Shown here: positions 16,862 through 24,739 of the stretch, piece after piece
How the letters are laid out: each line of letters starts with the position of its first letter
How positions within the stretch are numbered: position 1 is the stretch's first letter
Notes under the pieces: model-generated
Told to the model about the DNA's origin: nothing
The model's input: the letters and a program-made list of their open reading frames with translations, nothing else
Databases searched by the model: none
DNA from: Sphingomonas sp. HITSZ_GF
Lineage (GTDB): Bacteria > Pseudomonadota > Alphaproteobacteria > Sphingomonadales > Sphingomonadaceae
NCBI RefSeq assembly: GCF_029543155.1
Contig: NZ_JARQXA010000001.1
Location: forward strand, 1,116,001 to 1,180,000
Direction: 5' to 3'
DNA: 64,000 nucleotides
Program-made: the position numbers and the translations under genes

Positions 16862-17734
16862 CTAGGCGCCCGCCACCTTCGCCAGCAGCCGCTCGATCCC
16901 CGCCACCGCCTCGGGCTCGTCGAGGGTCGGCGCGTGGCCGGTTTCGGGCACGGTCACCAGTTCGGCACCCTTCACGCGCTTGACCATCTTGTCCGCGGTC
17001 TCCGCGCTCAGGATGTCCGAGCGCTCGCCGCGCACGATCAGCAGCGGCCGGCCCGCCATCGCATCGATCGTCGGCCACATGTCGGGCCCGGCCTCGTTGC
17101 CCGGCACCCGGAAAGGCTCGGCGATCTTCATGTCATAGTCGAGGACGATGCGGCCCGAGCTGTTCACCCGGTAGAGCCGCTTGGCCATTCGAAGCCAATC
17201 CTCGATGCCCCAGTTCGGATAGACATCGGCATTGCCCTCTGCCACGCCGCGCGCCGCGTGCATCCAGGTCGGATACCACACCGCCTTGCCGACATAGGTG
17301 CGGATGCGCGCCAGCCCCGCCGGATTGATCTCGGGCCCGACATCGTTGAGCACCACGCCCGCCAGCTTGTCGCGCTCGGCGGCGGCCAGCAGCATCGTCA
17401 CCAGCCCGCCCAGCGACGTGCCGACCGCGACGAACCTGCCGATCTTCTGCTCCTCGAGCAGCGCCTCCACGTCCTGGAAATAAGTGAGCGGCACATAGGA
17501 CATCGGGTCCTTGGCATAGGCGCTCTCGCCGCGCCCGCGGAACTCGACGCACAGTACGCGCCACTGCCCGGCCAGCCGCTCGGCCAGCGCCTCATAGTCG
17601 CGCGCATTGCGGGTCAGCCCCGGGAAGCACAGCACCGGCGGCTTGTCCGCCGGGCCTGCATATTCGCGATAGTGGAGACGAATCCCGTCCCGCGACCACC
17701 AGAAACCGTCGGAATAGTTGCGTCGCTCGGCCAT
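16862..17734 (-). CDS. Alpha/beta hydrolase
   Basis: A 290-residue alpha/beta-hydrolase fold enzyme. The nucleophile elbow is GTSLGG (Ser107), the oxyanion region PPVLCFPGLTRNARDYEALAE, and the catalytic His lies in ETGHAPTLDEPEA near the C-terminus; an Asp in GERSDILSAETA probably completes the triad. This pattern fits esterase/haloperoxidase-like or acyl hydrolases, and the substrate cannot be told. The ATG at 17734 is only 18 bases from the divergent ATG of the YdiU/SelO gene, so each promoter must lie inside the other coding region, or transcripts start elsewhere. GGGGAAGG precedes the ATG. Confidence 0.88.
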   Translation of the reverse strand: MAERRNYSDGFWWSRDGIRLHYREYAGPADKPPVLCFPGLTRNARDYEALAERLAGQWRVLCVEFRGRGESAYAKDPMSYVPLTYFQDVEALLEEQKIGRFVAVGTSLGGLVTMLLAAAERDKLAGVVLNDVGPEINPAGLARIRTYVGKAVWYPTWMHAARGVAEGNADVYPNWGIEDWLRMAKRLYRVNSSGRIVLDYDMKIAEPFRVPGNEAGPDMWPTIDAMAGRPLLIVRGERSDILSAETADKMVKRVKGAELVTVPETGHAPTLDEPEAVAGIERLLAKVAGA

Positions 17735-17752
17735 CCTTCCCCATATCGCCGC

Positions 17753-19126
17753 ATGGACTTCACTCCGCAACAGGCGATCCTCGAACTTGGCGACAGCTTC
17801 TACGATCCGGTAGCGGCGGCGCGCTTCCCGCAGACGATCCTGCGCTTCCGCAACGACCGTGCCGCGGCGCAGGTCGGGCTGGATGGCCTCAGCGACGACG
17901 AATGGATCGCCCATTTCGGCCGGTTCGAGCCGCTCGCCGGCAGCCTGCCCGCCCCGCTGGCGCTGCGCTATCACGGCCATCAGTTCCGCGTGTACAATCC
18001 CGAGATCGGCGATGGCCGGGGCTTCCTGTTCGCCCAGATGCGCGATGCGCAGGGCCGGCTAATCGACCTGGGCACCAAGGGATCGGGCCAGACGCCGTAC
18101 AGCCGCTTCGGTGACGGGCGGCTCACGCTCAAGGGCGGCGTCCGCGAGATTCTCGCGACCGAGATGCTCGAGGCGCTGGGTGTCGAGACCAGCCGCACCT
18201 TCTCGCTGATCGAGACCGGCGAGGAACTCCACCGCGGCGACGAGCCCTCGCCCACCCGCTCCTCGGTGCTCGTCCGGATGAGCCACGGGCATATCCGCAT
18301 CGGCACCTTCCAGCGCCTCGCCCATTTCCAGGAAACCGAGGCGCTGGCGCAGCTCGTCGCCTATGTGCTGCGCCATTATTATGGCGAAGAGCCTGGCGAG
18401 GATGCCGCCGCGCGCCTGCTCGGCCATGTCGTCGCGCGCACCGCGACGATGGCGGCGCGCTTCATGGCCGCCGGCTTTGTCCACGGCGTGCTCAACAGCG
18501 ACAATATCAACGTCACCGGCGAGAGCTTCGACTACGGCCCCTGGCGGTTCGCCCCGTTCTGGGAACCGGGCTTCACCGCCGCCTATTTCGACCATGCCGG
18601 GCTCTACGCCTTCGGCCGCCAGCCCGAGGCGATCTATTGGGATGCGATGCAGCTCGCCATCTCGCTGCGCCCGCTCGCCGAAGAGGATGCGCTGATCGCG
18701 GCGATGGAGACCTTCCCCGAAGTCTATCAGCGCGAAGTGACAGCCGCGTTGCTATGGCGCCTGGGCGTGACCCCGCGGGGCACCGAGGCGGACCGCGTGC
18801 TCGCACAGGTGCTCGAAAGGGCGCTCGCCGAGACGCTCACTCCGCTCGACCAGTTCTTCTTCGATGCGTTCGGCGGCAACCTTCCTGCTCATTATGGCGA
18901 AGCGTTCGACGATCTGCGCGGTCAGCTCGCCTTCTACCAGCCCCGCAAGCCTGCCCTGAGCGGAGCCGAAGGGGCCCGCGATCACGCCTATTGGTCCGGG
19001 GCGCCCTGCTCGATGCTGATCGACGAAGTGGAGGCGATCTGGGCCGCGATCGCCGAGCGCGACGACTGGGCGCCGCTCCACGCCAAGGTCGCCGCGATCC
19101 GCGCCATGGCCGATGCGCTACGCTGA
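17753..19126 (+). CDS. selO: YdiU/SelO-family protein adenylyltransferase (short form)
   Basis: A 457-residue pseudokinase-fold enzyme that transfers AMP to protein Ser/Thr/Tyr. Characteristic motifs: YHGHQFRVYNPEIGDGRGFL, LGTKGSGQTPYSRFGDGRLTLKGGVRE, and the active-site FVHGVLNSDNINVTGESFDYGPW, where the usual Thr of NTDN is Ser. The C-terminal third is short and lacks the Arg-Asn segment and terminal Cys seen in longer members. Residues about 400-408 (KPALSGAEGA) are encoded by a repeat palindrome inserted in frame. ATG 17753 is the first codon of the conserved N-terminus. Activity is plausible because the nucleotide-binding core is intact. Confidence 0.88.
   Translation: MDFTPQQAILELGDSFYDPVAAARFPQTILRFRNDRAAAQVGLDGLSDDEWIAHFGRFEPLAGSLPAPLALRYHGHQFRVYNPEIGDGRGFLFAQMRDAQGRLIDLGTKGSGQTPYSRFGDGRLTLKGGVREILATEMLEALGVETSRTFSLIETGEELHRGDEPSPTRSSVLVRMSHGHIRIGTFQRLAHFQETEALAQLVAYVLRHYYGEEPGEDAAARLLGHVVARTATMAARFMAAGFVHGVLNSDNINVTGESFDYGPWRFAPFWEPGFTAAYFDHAGLYAFGRQPEAIYWDAMQLAISLRPLAEEDALIAAMETFPEVYQREVTAALLWRLGVTPRGTEADRVLAQVLERALAETLTPLDQFFFDAFGGNLPAHYGEAFDDLRGQLAFYQPRKPALSGAEGARDHAYWSGAPCSMLIDEVEAIWAAIAERDDWAPLHAKVAAIRAMADALR
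18954..18975. repeat. Repeat palindrome embedded in frame in YdiU/SelO
   Basis: CCCTGAGCGGAGCCGAAGGG reads as PALSGAEGA in the protein. It resembles half of the CTGAGC...TCGAAG repeat found intergenically at 28133-28205. Confidence 0.75.
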
Positions 19127-19241
19127 TCCGGCGACGCATCGCCGTCGTCTCGGACGCGCCCGGGGCCCGGCACTGGCCTAGCCGTCAAAATTGGTGCAAG
19201 AGCGCCTAACCCTTCCAGAAAGCTCCTTCCCTCCGAAATCG

Positions 19242-20657
19242 ATGCCCGGCACGGAAATCATCTCGACCGAACCCGCCACCGGCGCCGTCCTGTGGCGCCA
19301 GACCAGCGGAGACGCAGACAAGGAAGTCGCACTCGCCCGTGCCAGCTGGGCAGCATGGGCCGCGCATCCGCTCGCCTATCGGATCGAGGCGCTGCGCCGC
19401 TTCGCCAATGTCGTGCGCCAGAAAGCGGATGCCTTCACCGATCTGCTCGCCCGCGAGACCGGCAAGCCGCTCTGGGAAGCGCGCACCGAAGTCGAGACGG
19501 TGATCGCCAAGGTCGACATCTCGATCACCGCTTTCTCCGAGCGCACCGGCCAGCGCCGCATCGATGCGCCGATGAACACCCGCCTGGCGCTGCGCCACAA
19601 GCCGCATGGCGTGCTGGCAGTGCTAGGCCCCTATAATTTCCCGGTCCACCTGCCCAACGGGCACATCGTCCCGGCGCTGCTGGCCGGCAATGCAGTGGTG
19701 TTCAAGCCGTCGGAGAAGACCCCGGCCTCGGGCGCCTTCCTGGTCGACTGCTTCCACGCCGCGGGCATTCCCGCGGGCTGTGTCCGCCTGCTCGTCGGCG
19801 GGCCGGATGAGGGCAAGGCGCTGGCCGGCCATCCGGACATTGACGGGCTGCTGTTCACCGGCTCGGCGAACACCGGCATCGCGCTCAACCGCCAGTTCGC
19901 CACCAAGCCCGAGAAGATCCTCGCGCTCGAAATGGGCGGCAACAATCCCATCGTCGTATGGGACACGCCCGATCTCTATTCTGCCGCCGTCCTGGTGGTG
20001 CAGTCCGCCTTCACCACCGCCGGCCAGCGCTGCACGGCCGCGCGCCGCCTGATCGTCGACGAGAAGCTCTACGAGCCGCTGATGGTCGAGCTCAACAAGC
20101 TGATCGGCCGGCTGATCATCGGCGAGCCGCATGCCGATCCCGCCCCGTTCATGGGCCCGGTGATCGACAATGATTCGGCGGACATGCTCACCGAGAGCTT
20201 CCTGGCGCTGCTGACGATGGGCGGCCGCCCGATCCGCCACATGGAACGCCCGATCGAGGGCCGCCCCTTCCTTACGCCCGGCGTCATCGACATGACCGGC
20301 GTGGCCGAGAAGGTCGATGTCGAGCTGTTCGGCCCGATCCTCCAGGTCTTCCGCGTGAACAGCTTCGAAGAGGCGATCGTCGAGGCGAACGACACGCGCT
20401 ACGGCCTGTCCGCCAGCCTGATCTCGCAGAACCCCAAGCTCTACGACCAGTTCTGGGCGAACATCCGGGCGGGCATCGTCAACTGGAACCGCCCCACCAA
20501 CGGCGCGTCCTCGGCCGCGCCCTTCGGGGGCGTCGGCTGGTCGGGCAACCACCGCCCCAGCGCCTATTACGCGGCGGACTATTGCGCATATCCGGTGGTC
20601 TCGTCGGAAAGCGATTCCGCCCGCGCTTCGATGGGTGTCGGCCTGCGGGACGCCTGA
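19242..20657 (+). CDS. astD: Succinylglutamate-semialdehyde dehydrogenase
   Basis: A 471-residue NAD-dependent aldehyde dehydrogenase matching AstD, the fourth step of the arginine succinyltransferase pathway (succinylglutamate semialdehyde to succinylglutamate). Seen: the N-terminal PATGAVLWRQ, GPYNFPVHLPNGHIVPALLAGN (Asn132), ALEMGGNNPIVVW (Glu230), TTAGQRCTAARR (Cys264) and the NWNRPTNGASSAAPFGG tail that is typical of AstD. ATG 19242 is chosen over a TTG 51 bases upstream because family members start at this point; its ribosome site is weak. No astA, astB or astE is nearby, so the pathway genes must be scattered, or the enzyme serves another semialdehyde. Confidence 0.9.
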   Translation: MPGTEIISTEPATGAVLWRQTSGDADKEVALARASWAAWAAHPLAYRIEALRRFANVVRQKADAFTDLLARETGKPLWEARTEVETVIAKVDISITAFSERTGQRRIDAPMNTRLALRHKPHGVLAVLGPYNFPVHLPNGHIVPALLAGNAVVFKPSEKTPASGAFLVDCFHAAGIPAGCVRLLVGGPDEGKALAGHPDIDGLLFTGSANTGIALNRQFATKPEKILALEMGGNNPIVVWDTPDLYSAAVLVVQSAFTTAGQRCTAARRLIVDEKLYEPLMVELNKLIGRLIIGEPHADPAPFMGPVIDNDSADMLTESFLALLTMGGRPIRHMERPIEGRPFLTPGVIDMTGVAEKVDVELFGPILQVFRVNSFEEAIVEANDTRYGLSASLISQNPKLYDQFWANIRAGIVNWNRPTNGASSAAPFGGVGWSGNHRPSAYYAADYCAYPVVSSESDSARASMGVGLRDA

Positions 20658-20742
20658 AACAGTTTGGACACCGAAACAAACTTGACCCAGAACTAACCAC
20701 ATCCGATCCATTCTTCGCAGGAATGAAGGGGTCGGGGGATCC

Positions 20743-21966
20743 ATGGTTCGGTCTTTCAGGGTAATCGTTGCAACCGCGCTGTTCTGCGCGCTGGCCCCGC
20801 AGGCCGCGCTGGCAAAGGAAAGCGCCTTCTCGGCCAGCTTGCCGAGCGTCGATAAGCTCGTCTCCGATTATGATAGAGACCCGGCCCGCGTCGCCGCCGC
20901 CTGCGAAGTTGTGCGCAGCACGATGCTCGCCCTGGCTCAGGACATTTTCACCAACGGCACACCCGAGCGGAAGCGCTTCCTCGCCTATGAGAACTGCCGT
21001 GACTTCGATCACCAGCCGCTCGTCCCCTCCGAAGTCAAGGTTCGTTCCTTCCAGAACTATACCAATCCCGATTTCCAGCGCGAAGTCGCCCGGCGCTATC
21101 TCTCCTCGGCCGACTATGCCCGCTGGGAGGCGAGCAAGCAGTCCGAATGGGAGACGACGCAAAGCCTGACCGACAGCGCATCGCTGTTCGGGCTGATTGC
21201 GCTAGCACCGCTGCTGTTCTTCCTGCTCATCCCACTGTTCTTCGTCTGGCGCGCGCTTCGGCCCTGGCGCTACGATCCGGAGACCGGCACGCTGCGTGTC
21301 GGCGGCCGCACCTTCACTTTCTATCGCAAGGGCGGCGTTGTCGCCCAATCGGCCGCCTCGACCTCGACCCACCATGTCGCCGGCACGCAGACCGTGGCGA
21401 CCAACCAATATGGCCATAGCCATGTGGTGAGTTCGACGCCCGGCTATTCCTACACGACGCTGCACGAGACGATCCACATGCTCGACAAGTCGGGCCGCGA
21501 GCATGCGATCCGCCTGGACGACTGGAGCATCTCTGCCCGCGGGGGGCATCTGATCGGATTGATGCACGTGATCCGCAAGGGACGCACTACCGGCCCCTAT
21601 ATTCGCGTCTGGAACTACACGCTCGACGAAATGACCAGCGCCAGTGTCACGATCCGCAAGATGTTCGGGCTGGGTTTTCTCGGCTGGGCGGGGCTGGCCG
21701 CGGCGCTCTACACTGCGATCTTCCTGGTCAGCGCGGTCTTCGCCGCCACAAGCGCCTCCGCCGACCGCATTAACATCATGGGCAGTGGCATGTTCTTCGG
21801 CCTGCTGCTGGCAGTCGTCGTCGCCACCATTGTCCATCTGCGGGTCCGGCAAGCCCGGATCGTCCGTTTCAACCAAGAGATCAGCTCGCCGATCCGCGAC
21901 GCGGCCTATGCCGATGCCCGCGCCGCTTCGGATCGCACGCTCGGCCCGATCAGCCGCGCCGACTGA
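20743..21966 (+). CDS. Exported multi-pass membrane protein, unknown function
   Basis: A 407-residue protein with a signal peptide (cleavage after ALAK or nearby), a periplasmic domain of about 120 residues with two conserved-looking Cys (CEVV, ENCRDF), a membrane helix around 150-172, a soluble beta-rich central domain rich in Ser/Thr/His (ASTSTHHVAGTQTVATNQYGHSHVV), and two further helices near 305-330 and 345-365. I do not recognise the family. It ends 223 bases before the BI-1 type gene and is separated from it by the structured leader, so they are probably distinct units. Confidence 0.8.
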   Translation: MVRSFRVIVATALFCALAPQAALAKESAFSASLPSVDKLVSDYDRDPARVAAACEVVRSTMLALAQDIFTNGTPERKRFLAYENCRDFDHQPLVPSEVKVRSFQNYTNPDFQREVARRYLSSADYARWEASKQSEWETTQSLTDSASLFGLIALAPLLFFLLIPLFFVWRALRPWRYDPETGTLRVGGRTFTFYRKGGVVAQSAASTSTHHVAGTQTVATNQYGHSHVVSSTPGYSYTTLHETIHMLDKSGREHAIRLDDWSISARGGHLIGLMHVIRKGRTTGPYIRVWNYTLDEMTSASVTIRKMFGLGFLGWAGLAAALYTAIFLVSAVFAATSASADRINIMGSGMFFGLLLAVVVATIVHLRVRQARIVRFNQEISSPIRDAAYADARAASDRTLGPISRAD

Positions 21967-21999
21967 CCAGCAACACTTTGTTACAGTAGCGTCATTGTA

Positions 22000-22140
22000 G
22001 CCCGGCCTCCGGCTCCCTAGATTGCGGGAGCGGACCGGGCCCCTCTGGCGAGGGCTTTCCAAGCCCTCGTGATGTCGGACCGCATCGAGCGCGCTCGGTG
22101 CAGGTTCGGATGGTTATCCCCCATTCCCCCCACCGAGACT
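22000..22140 (+). ncRNA. Structured 5' leader of the BI-1/YbhL-type gene (ybhL-leader-like candidate)
   Basis: Three strong helices can be drawn: GCCCGG/CCGGGC (22000-22005 with 22035-22040) enclosing GCTCCC/GGGAGC (22012-22017 with 22026-22031); CGAGGGCTT/AAGCCCTCG (22049-22069); and GCATCGAGC/GCTCGGTGC (22082-22101). The last competes with CTCGGTG/CACCGAG (22094-22100 with 22131-22137), an arrangement expected of a switch. A ybhL leader RNA has been described from Rhizobiales upstream of genes of this same family, so this may be its sphingomonad counterpart. Identity not tested against a covariance model. Confidence 0.6.
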
Positions 22141-22189
22141 GAACCGGGCGCCGCTCGATCGATGCATTGGCTTCGATTGGAGTTTTGAC

Positions 22190-22900
22190 GTGAACCCTCA
22201 ATACCAGATCCCCCGCACCGGCGCCGCTGCCGCGCGCTTTGACGAGGGACTGCGCCAGCACATGCTGGGCATCTATCGCAACATGGGGATCGGTCTGGCG
22301 ATCACCGGCCTCGTCGCGCTCGCCGTGGCGAGCACGCCGGCGCTGGTCGCGCTGATCTTCGGCACCCCGCTCAAATGGGTGGCCATGTTCGCGCCCCTCG
22401 CCTTCATCTTCTTCTTCCAGTTCCGCATCGAGCGGATGAGCACCGCCGGCGCCCGCACCGCCTTCTTCGCCTTTGCCGGCGTGATGGGCGTATCGATGGC
22501 CAGCATCTTCCTGGTCTTCACCGGGCAGAGCATCGCCATGGCCTTCTTCGCCGCCGCCGCGATGTTCCTGGCGCTCAGCCTGTTCGGCTATTCGACCAAG
22601 CGCGACCTGACCGGCATGGGCACCTTCCTGATGGTCGGCCTGATCGCGGTGGTGCTGGCGAGCATCGTCAACATCTTCCTCGGCTCGTCGATGCTGCAGA
22701 TGCTGCTGTCGATCGTCGGCATCGTCGTGTTCGCCGGCCTCACCGCCTGGGACACGCAGCGCCTGAAGAGCGAGTACGCCTATTATGGCCGCAGCGAAGC
22801 CGCGGACAAGCTGGCGATCATGGGTGCGCTGTCGCTCTATCTGAACCTGATCAACATGTTCCAGCTGCTGCTCGGCCTGATGGGCCAGCGGGAGGAGTGA
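22190..22900 (+). CDS. Bax inhibitor-1 / YccA-YbhL family membrane protein
   Basis: A 236-residue inner-membrane protein with seven predicted helices, of the BI-1 (TMBIM) family. Typical features: an N-terminal soluble segment with DEGLRQHMLGIYRNMGIGLAITGLVAL, the family's FGYSTKRDLTGMG loop, and VFAGLTAWDTQRLK with the conserved Asp in the sixth helix, ending in a short charged tail. Members are implicated in calcium leak and stress; YbhL and YccA are E. coli relatives, and YccA modulates FtsH. The start is GTG at 22190 with GGAG eight bases upstream. It is preceded by the structured leader and followed one base later by a zinc-ribbon gene. Confidence 0.92.
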   Translation: MNPQYQIPRTGAAAARFDEGLRQHMLGIYRNMGIGLAITGLVALAVASTPALVALIFGTPLKWVAMFAPLAFIFFFQFRIERMSTAGARTAFFAFAGVMGVSMASIFLVFTGQSIAMAFFAAAAMFLALSLFGYSTKRDLTGMGTFLMVGLIAVVLASIVNIFLGSSMLQMLLSIVGIVVFAGLTAWDTQRLKSEYAYYGRSEAADKLAIMGALSLYLNLINMFQLLLGLMGQREE

Positions 22901-22901
22901 C

Positions 22902-23180
22902 ATGACCAGCTTCACCTGCCCCGTCGACGGCACCGTGCTGGTGCCCGTCGAGCGCTCGGGGATCGAGATCGACCACTGCCCGAGCTGTCGCGGCGTATGG
23001 CTCGATCGCGGCGAGCTCGACAAGATCATCGAGCGCAGCGCGGCGCCCTCGCCCGCTCCGGCACCCCAGCCGCAGCAATATCGCGAGGAGCGTCCGCGCT
23101 ATCAGGAACCGAGCTACGGCCATGGCGGGAAATACCCGCACAAGCGCCGCAAGTCGTTCCTCGAGGAACTGTTCGACTGA
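22902..23180 (+). CDS. TFIIB-type zinc-ribbon protein
   Basis: A 92-residue protein whose N-terminal half is a zf-TFIIB domain: CPVDGTVLVPVERSGIEIDHCPSCRGVWLDRGEL gives the C-x2-D...C-x2-C pattern with a Gly-Val-Trp-Leu-Asp-Arg-Gly-Glu-Leu motif. A Pro/Gln/Arg-rich linker and the basic tail HKRRKSFLEELFD follow. It begins one base after the BI-1 stop, so the two are co-transcribed. Such ribbons often sit beside membrane proteins; their job is unknown. Zinc binding is inferred from the Cys pattern (first site has a single visible Cys). Confidence 0.88.
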   Translation: MTSFTCPVDGTVLVPVERSGIEIDHCPSCRGVWLDRGELDKIIERSAAPSPAPAPQPQQYREERPRYQEPSYGHGGKYPHKRRKSFLEELFD

Positions 23181-23199
23181 TCCCCTGACCCCTTTCCCG

Positions 23200-23279
23200 G
23201 CCCGCGTGCAAGGCGCAGTCACGCGGGCGGACGGGCGCGGCCTCTCTCCCCCCTCCTGCTGAAGGGCCGCGCCCCGTCC
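23200..23279. terminator. Two tandem strong hairpins after the zinc-ribbon gene
   Basis: GCCCGCGTG-11 nt-CACGCGGGC (23200-23228) is followed directly by a long GC-rich stem from GGACGGGCGCGGCC (23229-23242) to GGCCGCGCCCCGTCC (23265-23279). No T-tract follows, so termination would be Rho-assisted or the stems protect the 3' end. Confidence 0.6.
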
Positions 23280-23342
23280 AACCCACTTCCTCTCCGCGCC
23301 GTGCGGCGGTTATGATGTGACCGCTAACAGGAGAGGAAGACC

Positions 23343-24635
23343 ATGATCACCCGCAGGTCCGTTCTCGGATCGACCGCCGCCGCGTTCGCCGGTGCCGCGC
23401 TCCCTCTCTCCGCCGCGGCTGACGCAGCCGAATTCGTCACACGCACGGGTACCGGCCTGTTCCTGGGCGGCCGTCCCTATCGCTTCGTCGGCGCCAACAT
23501 GTGGTACGCCGCCTGGCTCGGCGCCGATGCCCCCTGGGGCAATCGCGATCGCCTGCGCCGCGAGCTCGATGCGCTGGCCTCCATGGGGGTGCGCAACCTG
23601 CGCATCGCCGCCTCGGCCGAGGACTCCCCGCTCAACAACTCGGTGAAGCCCGCCTTCCGCACCCGCGGCAAGGCCTGGAACCCGGCACTGGTCGACGGCC
23701 TCGCTTTTGCGCTCGCCGAGATGGGCAAGCGGGACATGAAGGCCGTGCTCTACCTCACCAATTTCTGGGAATGGTCGGGCGGGATGATGACCTATCTCTC
23801 CTGGGTCAACGGCGGCAAATATCTCAACATGAACGATCCGGCGCACCCCTGGCCGGAATTCCCGGACATGGCTGCCGGGTTCTATGCCAGCGGCGAGGCG
23901 GTCGGCCTGTTCCACGATTATGTCCGCGCGACCGTGCAGCGCCATGCCGGCGATCCGGTGATCATGGCCTGGCAGCTCGCCAACGAGCCGCGCCCGGGCG
24001 GCAGCGCCAAGGCCGCCGAGCCGCTGCTCCCCGCCTATAATGGCTGGATCCAAGGCACCGCGAAGCTGATCAAGTCGATCTCGCCGCGCCACCTGGTCTC
24101 CACCGGCAGCGAAGGGCTCAAGGGTTCGATCGAGCGCGCCGATGTGTACAAGGCCGCGCACGCCTTTCCCGAGATCGACTATTGCACCGCGCATATCTGG
24201 CCGCTCAACTGGGGCTGGGTCGATGCGAAGGACATTGCCGGCACCAACGATGCCAGCTTCGCGCAGGTGCGCAGCTATATCGCCCGGCACACGGCACTCG
24301 CCGCCGAATTGAACAAGCCGCTGGTCATCGAGGAATTCGGCTATCCGCGCGACGGTGGCGGCTATGATCCCGAGAGCGCCACGCACTTCAAGGACAGCTT
24401 CTATCGGCTGATCTACGACGCCGTCGCCCCCGATCCCGGAATCGCCGGCTCGAACTTCTGGGCCTGGAACGGCGAAGGCCGGCCGGTACATGGCGATCAT
24501 CGCTTCAAATCCGGCGACACGGCCTGGCTCGGCGACCCGCCGCATGAGCCCCAGGGCTGGTACGGCGTGTTCGACAGCGACGTCTCTACCCGCGCCGTGA
24601 TCCAGGCGCACGCCCGCAAAATCATCACTCTCTAG
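23343..24635 (+). CDS. Secreted GH5 glycosidase (mannanase/cellulase type)
   Basis: A 430-residue secreted glycoside hydrolase of family 5, probably subfamily 7-like endo-beta-1,4-mannosidase. A Tat-type leader (TRRSVLGSTAAAFAG) ends around residue 29. Seen: RFVGANMWYAAWLG, YLTNFWEWSGGM, the acid/base in WQLANEPRPGG (Glu215), AHIWPLNWGW and the nucleophile in VIEEFGYPRDG (Glu331), plus GSNFWAWNGEG. The substrate is probably mannan or a related beta-glucan. AGGAGAGGAAGACC precedes the ATG. No sugar transporter or other glycosidase is adjacent; the GH115 enzyme lies 12 kb away. Confidence 0.9.
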   Translation: MITRRSVLGSTAAAFAGAALPLSAAADAAEFVTRTGTGLFLGGRPYRFVGANMWYAAWLGADAPWGNRDRLRRELDALASMGVRNLRIAASAEDSPLNNSVKPAFRTRGKAWNPALVDGLAFALAEMGKRDMKAVLYLTNFWEWSGGMMTYLSWVNGGKYLNMNDPAHPWPEFPDMAAGFYASGEAVGLFHDYVRATVQRHAGDPVIMAWQLANEPRPGGSAKAAEPLLPAYNGWIQGTAKLIKSISPRHLVSTGSEGLKGSIERADVYKAAHAFPEIDYCTAHIWPLNWGWVDAKDIAGTNDASFAQVRSYIARHTALAAELNKPLVIEEFGYPRDGGGYDPESATHFKDSFYRLIYDAVAPDPGIAGSNFWAWNGEGRPVHGDHRFKSGDTAWLGDPPHEPQGWYGVFDSDVSTRAVIQAHARKIITL

Positions 24636-24647
24636 CGCGCTAATTTA

Positions 24648-24719
24648 GCGTAATTTACGCGTAATTAACCGCGATATGATTGCAACCAATTGAAACGAAA
24701 GGCGTTTCAACGGTCTAAA
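24648..24719 (+). promoter_or_regulatory. Candidate promoter with two palindromes, PilZ gene 2
   Basis: 24648-24660 is the perfect palindrome GCGTAA-T-TTACGC, sharing half-sites with the repeat in front of PilZ gene 1. A second perfect inverted repeat TTGAAACG-AAAGG-CGTTTCAA (24690-24710) coincides with a -35-like TTGAAA (24690-24695); TCTAAA (24714-24719) follows after 18 bases as a -10. The position suits a repressor or activator acting on this promoter. Confidence 0.5.
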
Positions 24720-24739
24720 ATGCACGCATGGTGGGGATT

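Noticed and set aside
16934..17752. Extended N-terminus for YdiU/SelO
   Set aside because: The extra part is antisense to the hydrolase gene and lacks family similarity; the conserved N-terminus starts at ATG 17753.
21960..22190. A tRNA or SRP RNA in the BI-1 leader
   Set aside because: No T-loop, CCA or SRP tetraloop motif could be fitted; the helices do not form a cloverleaf.
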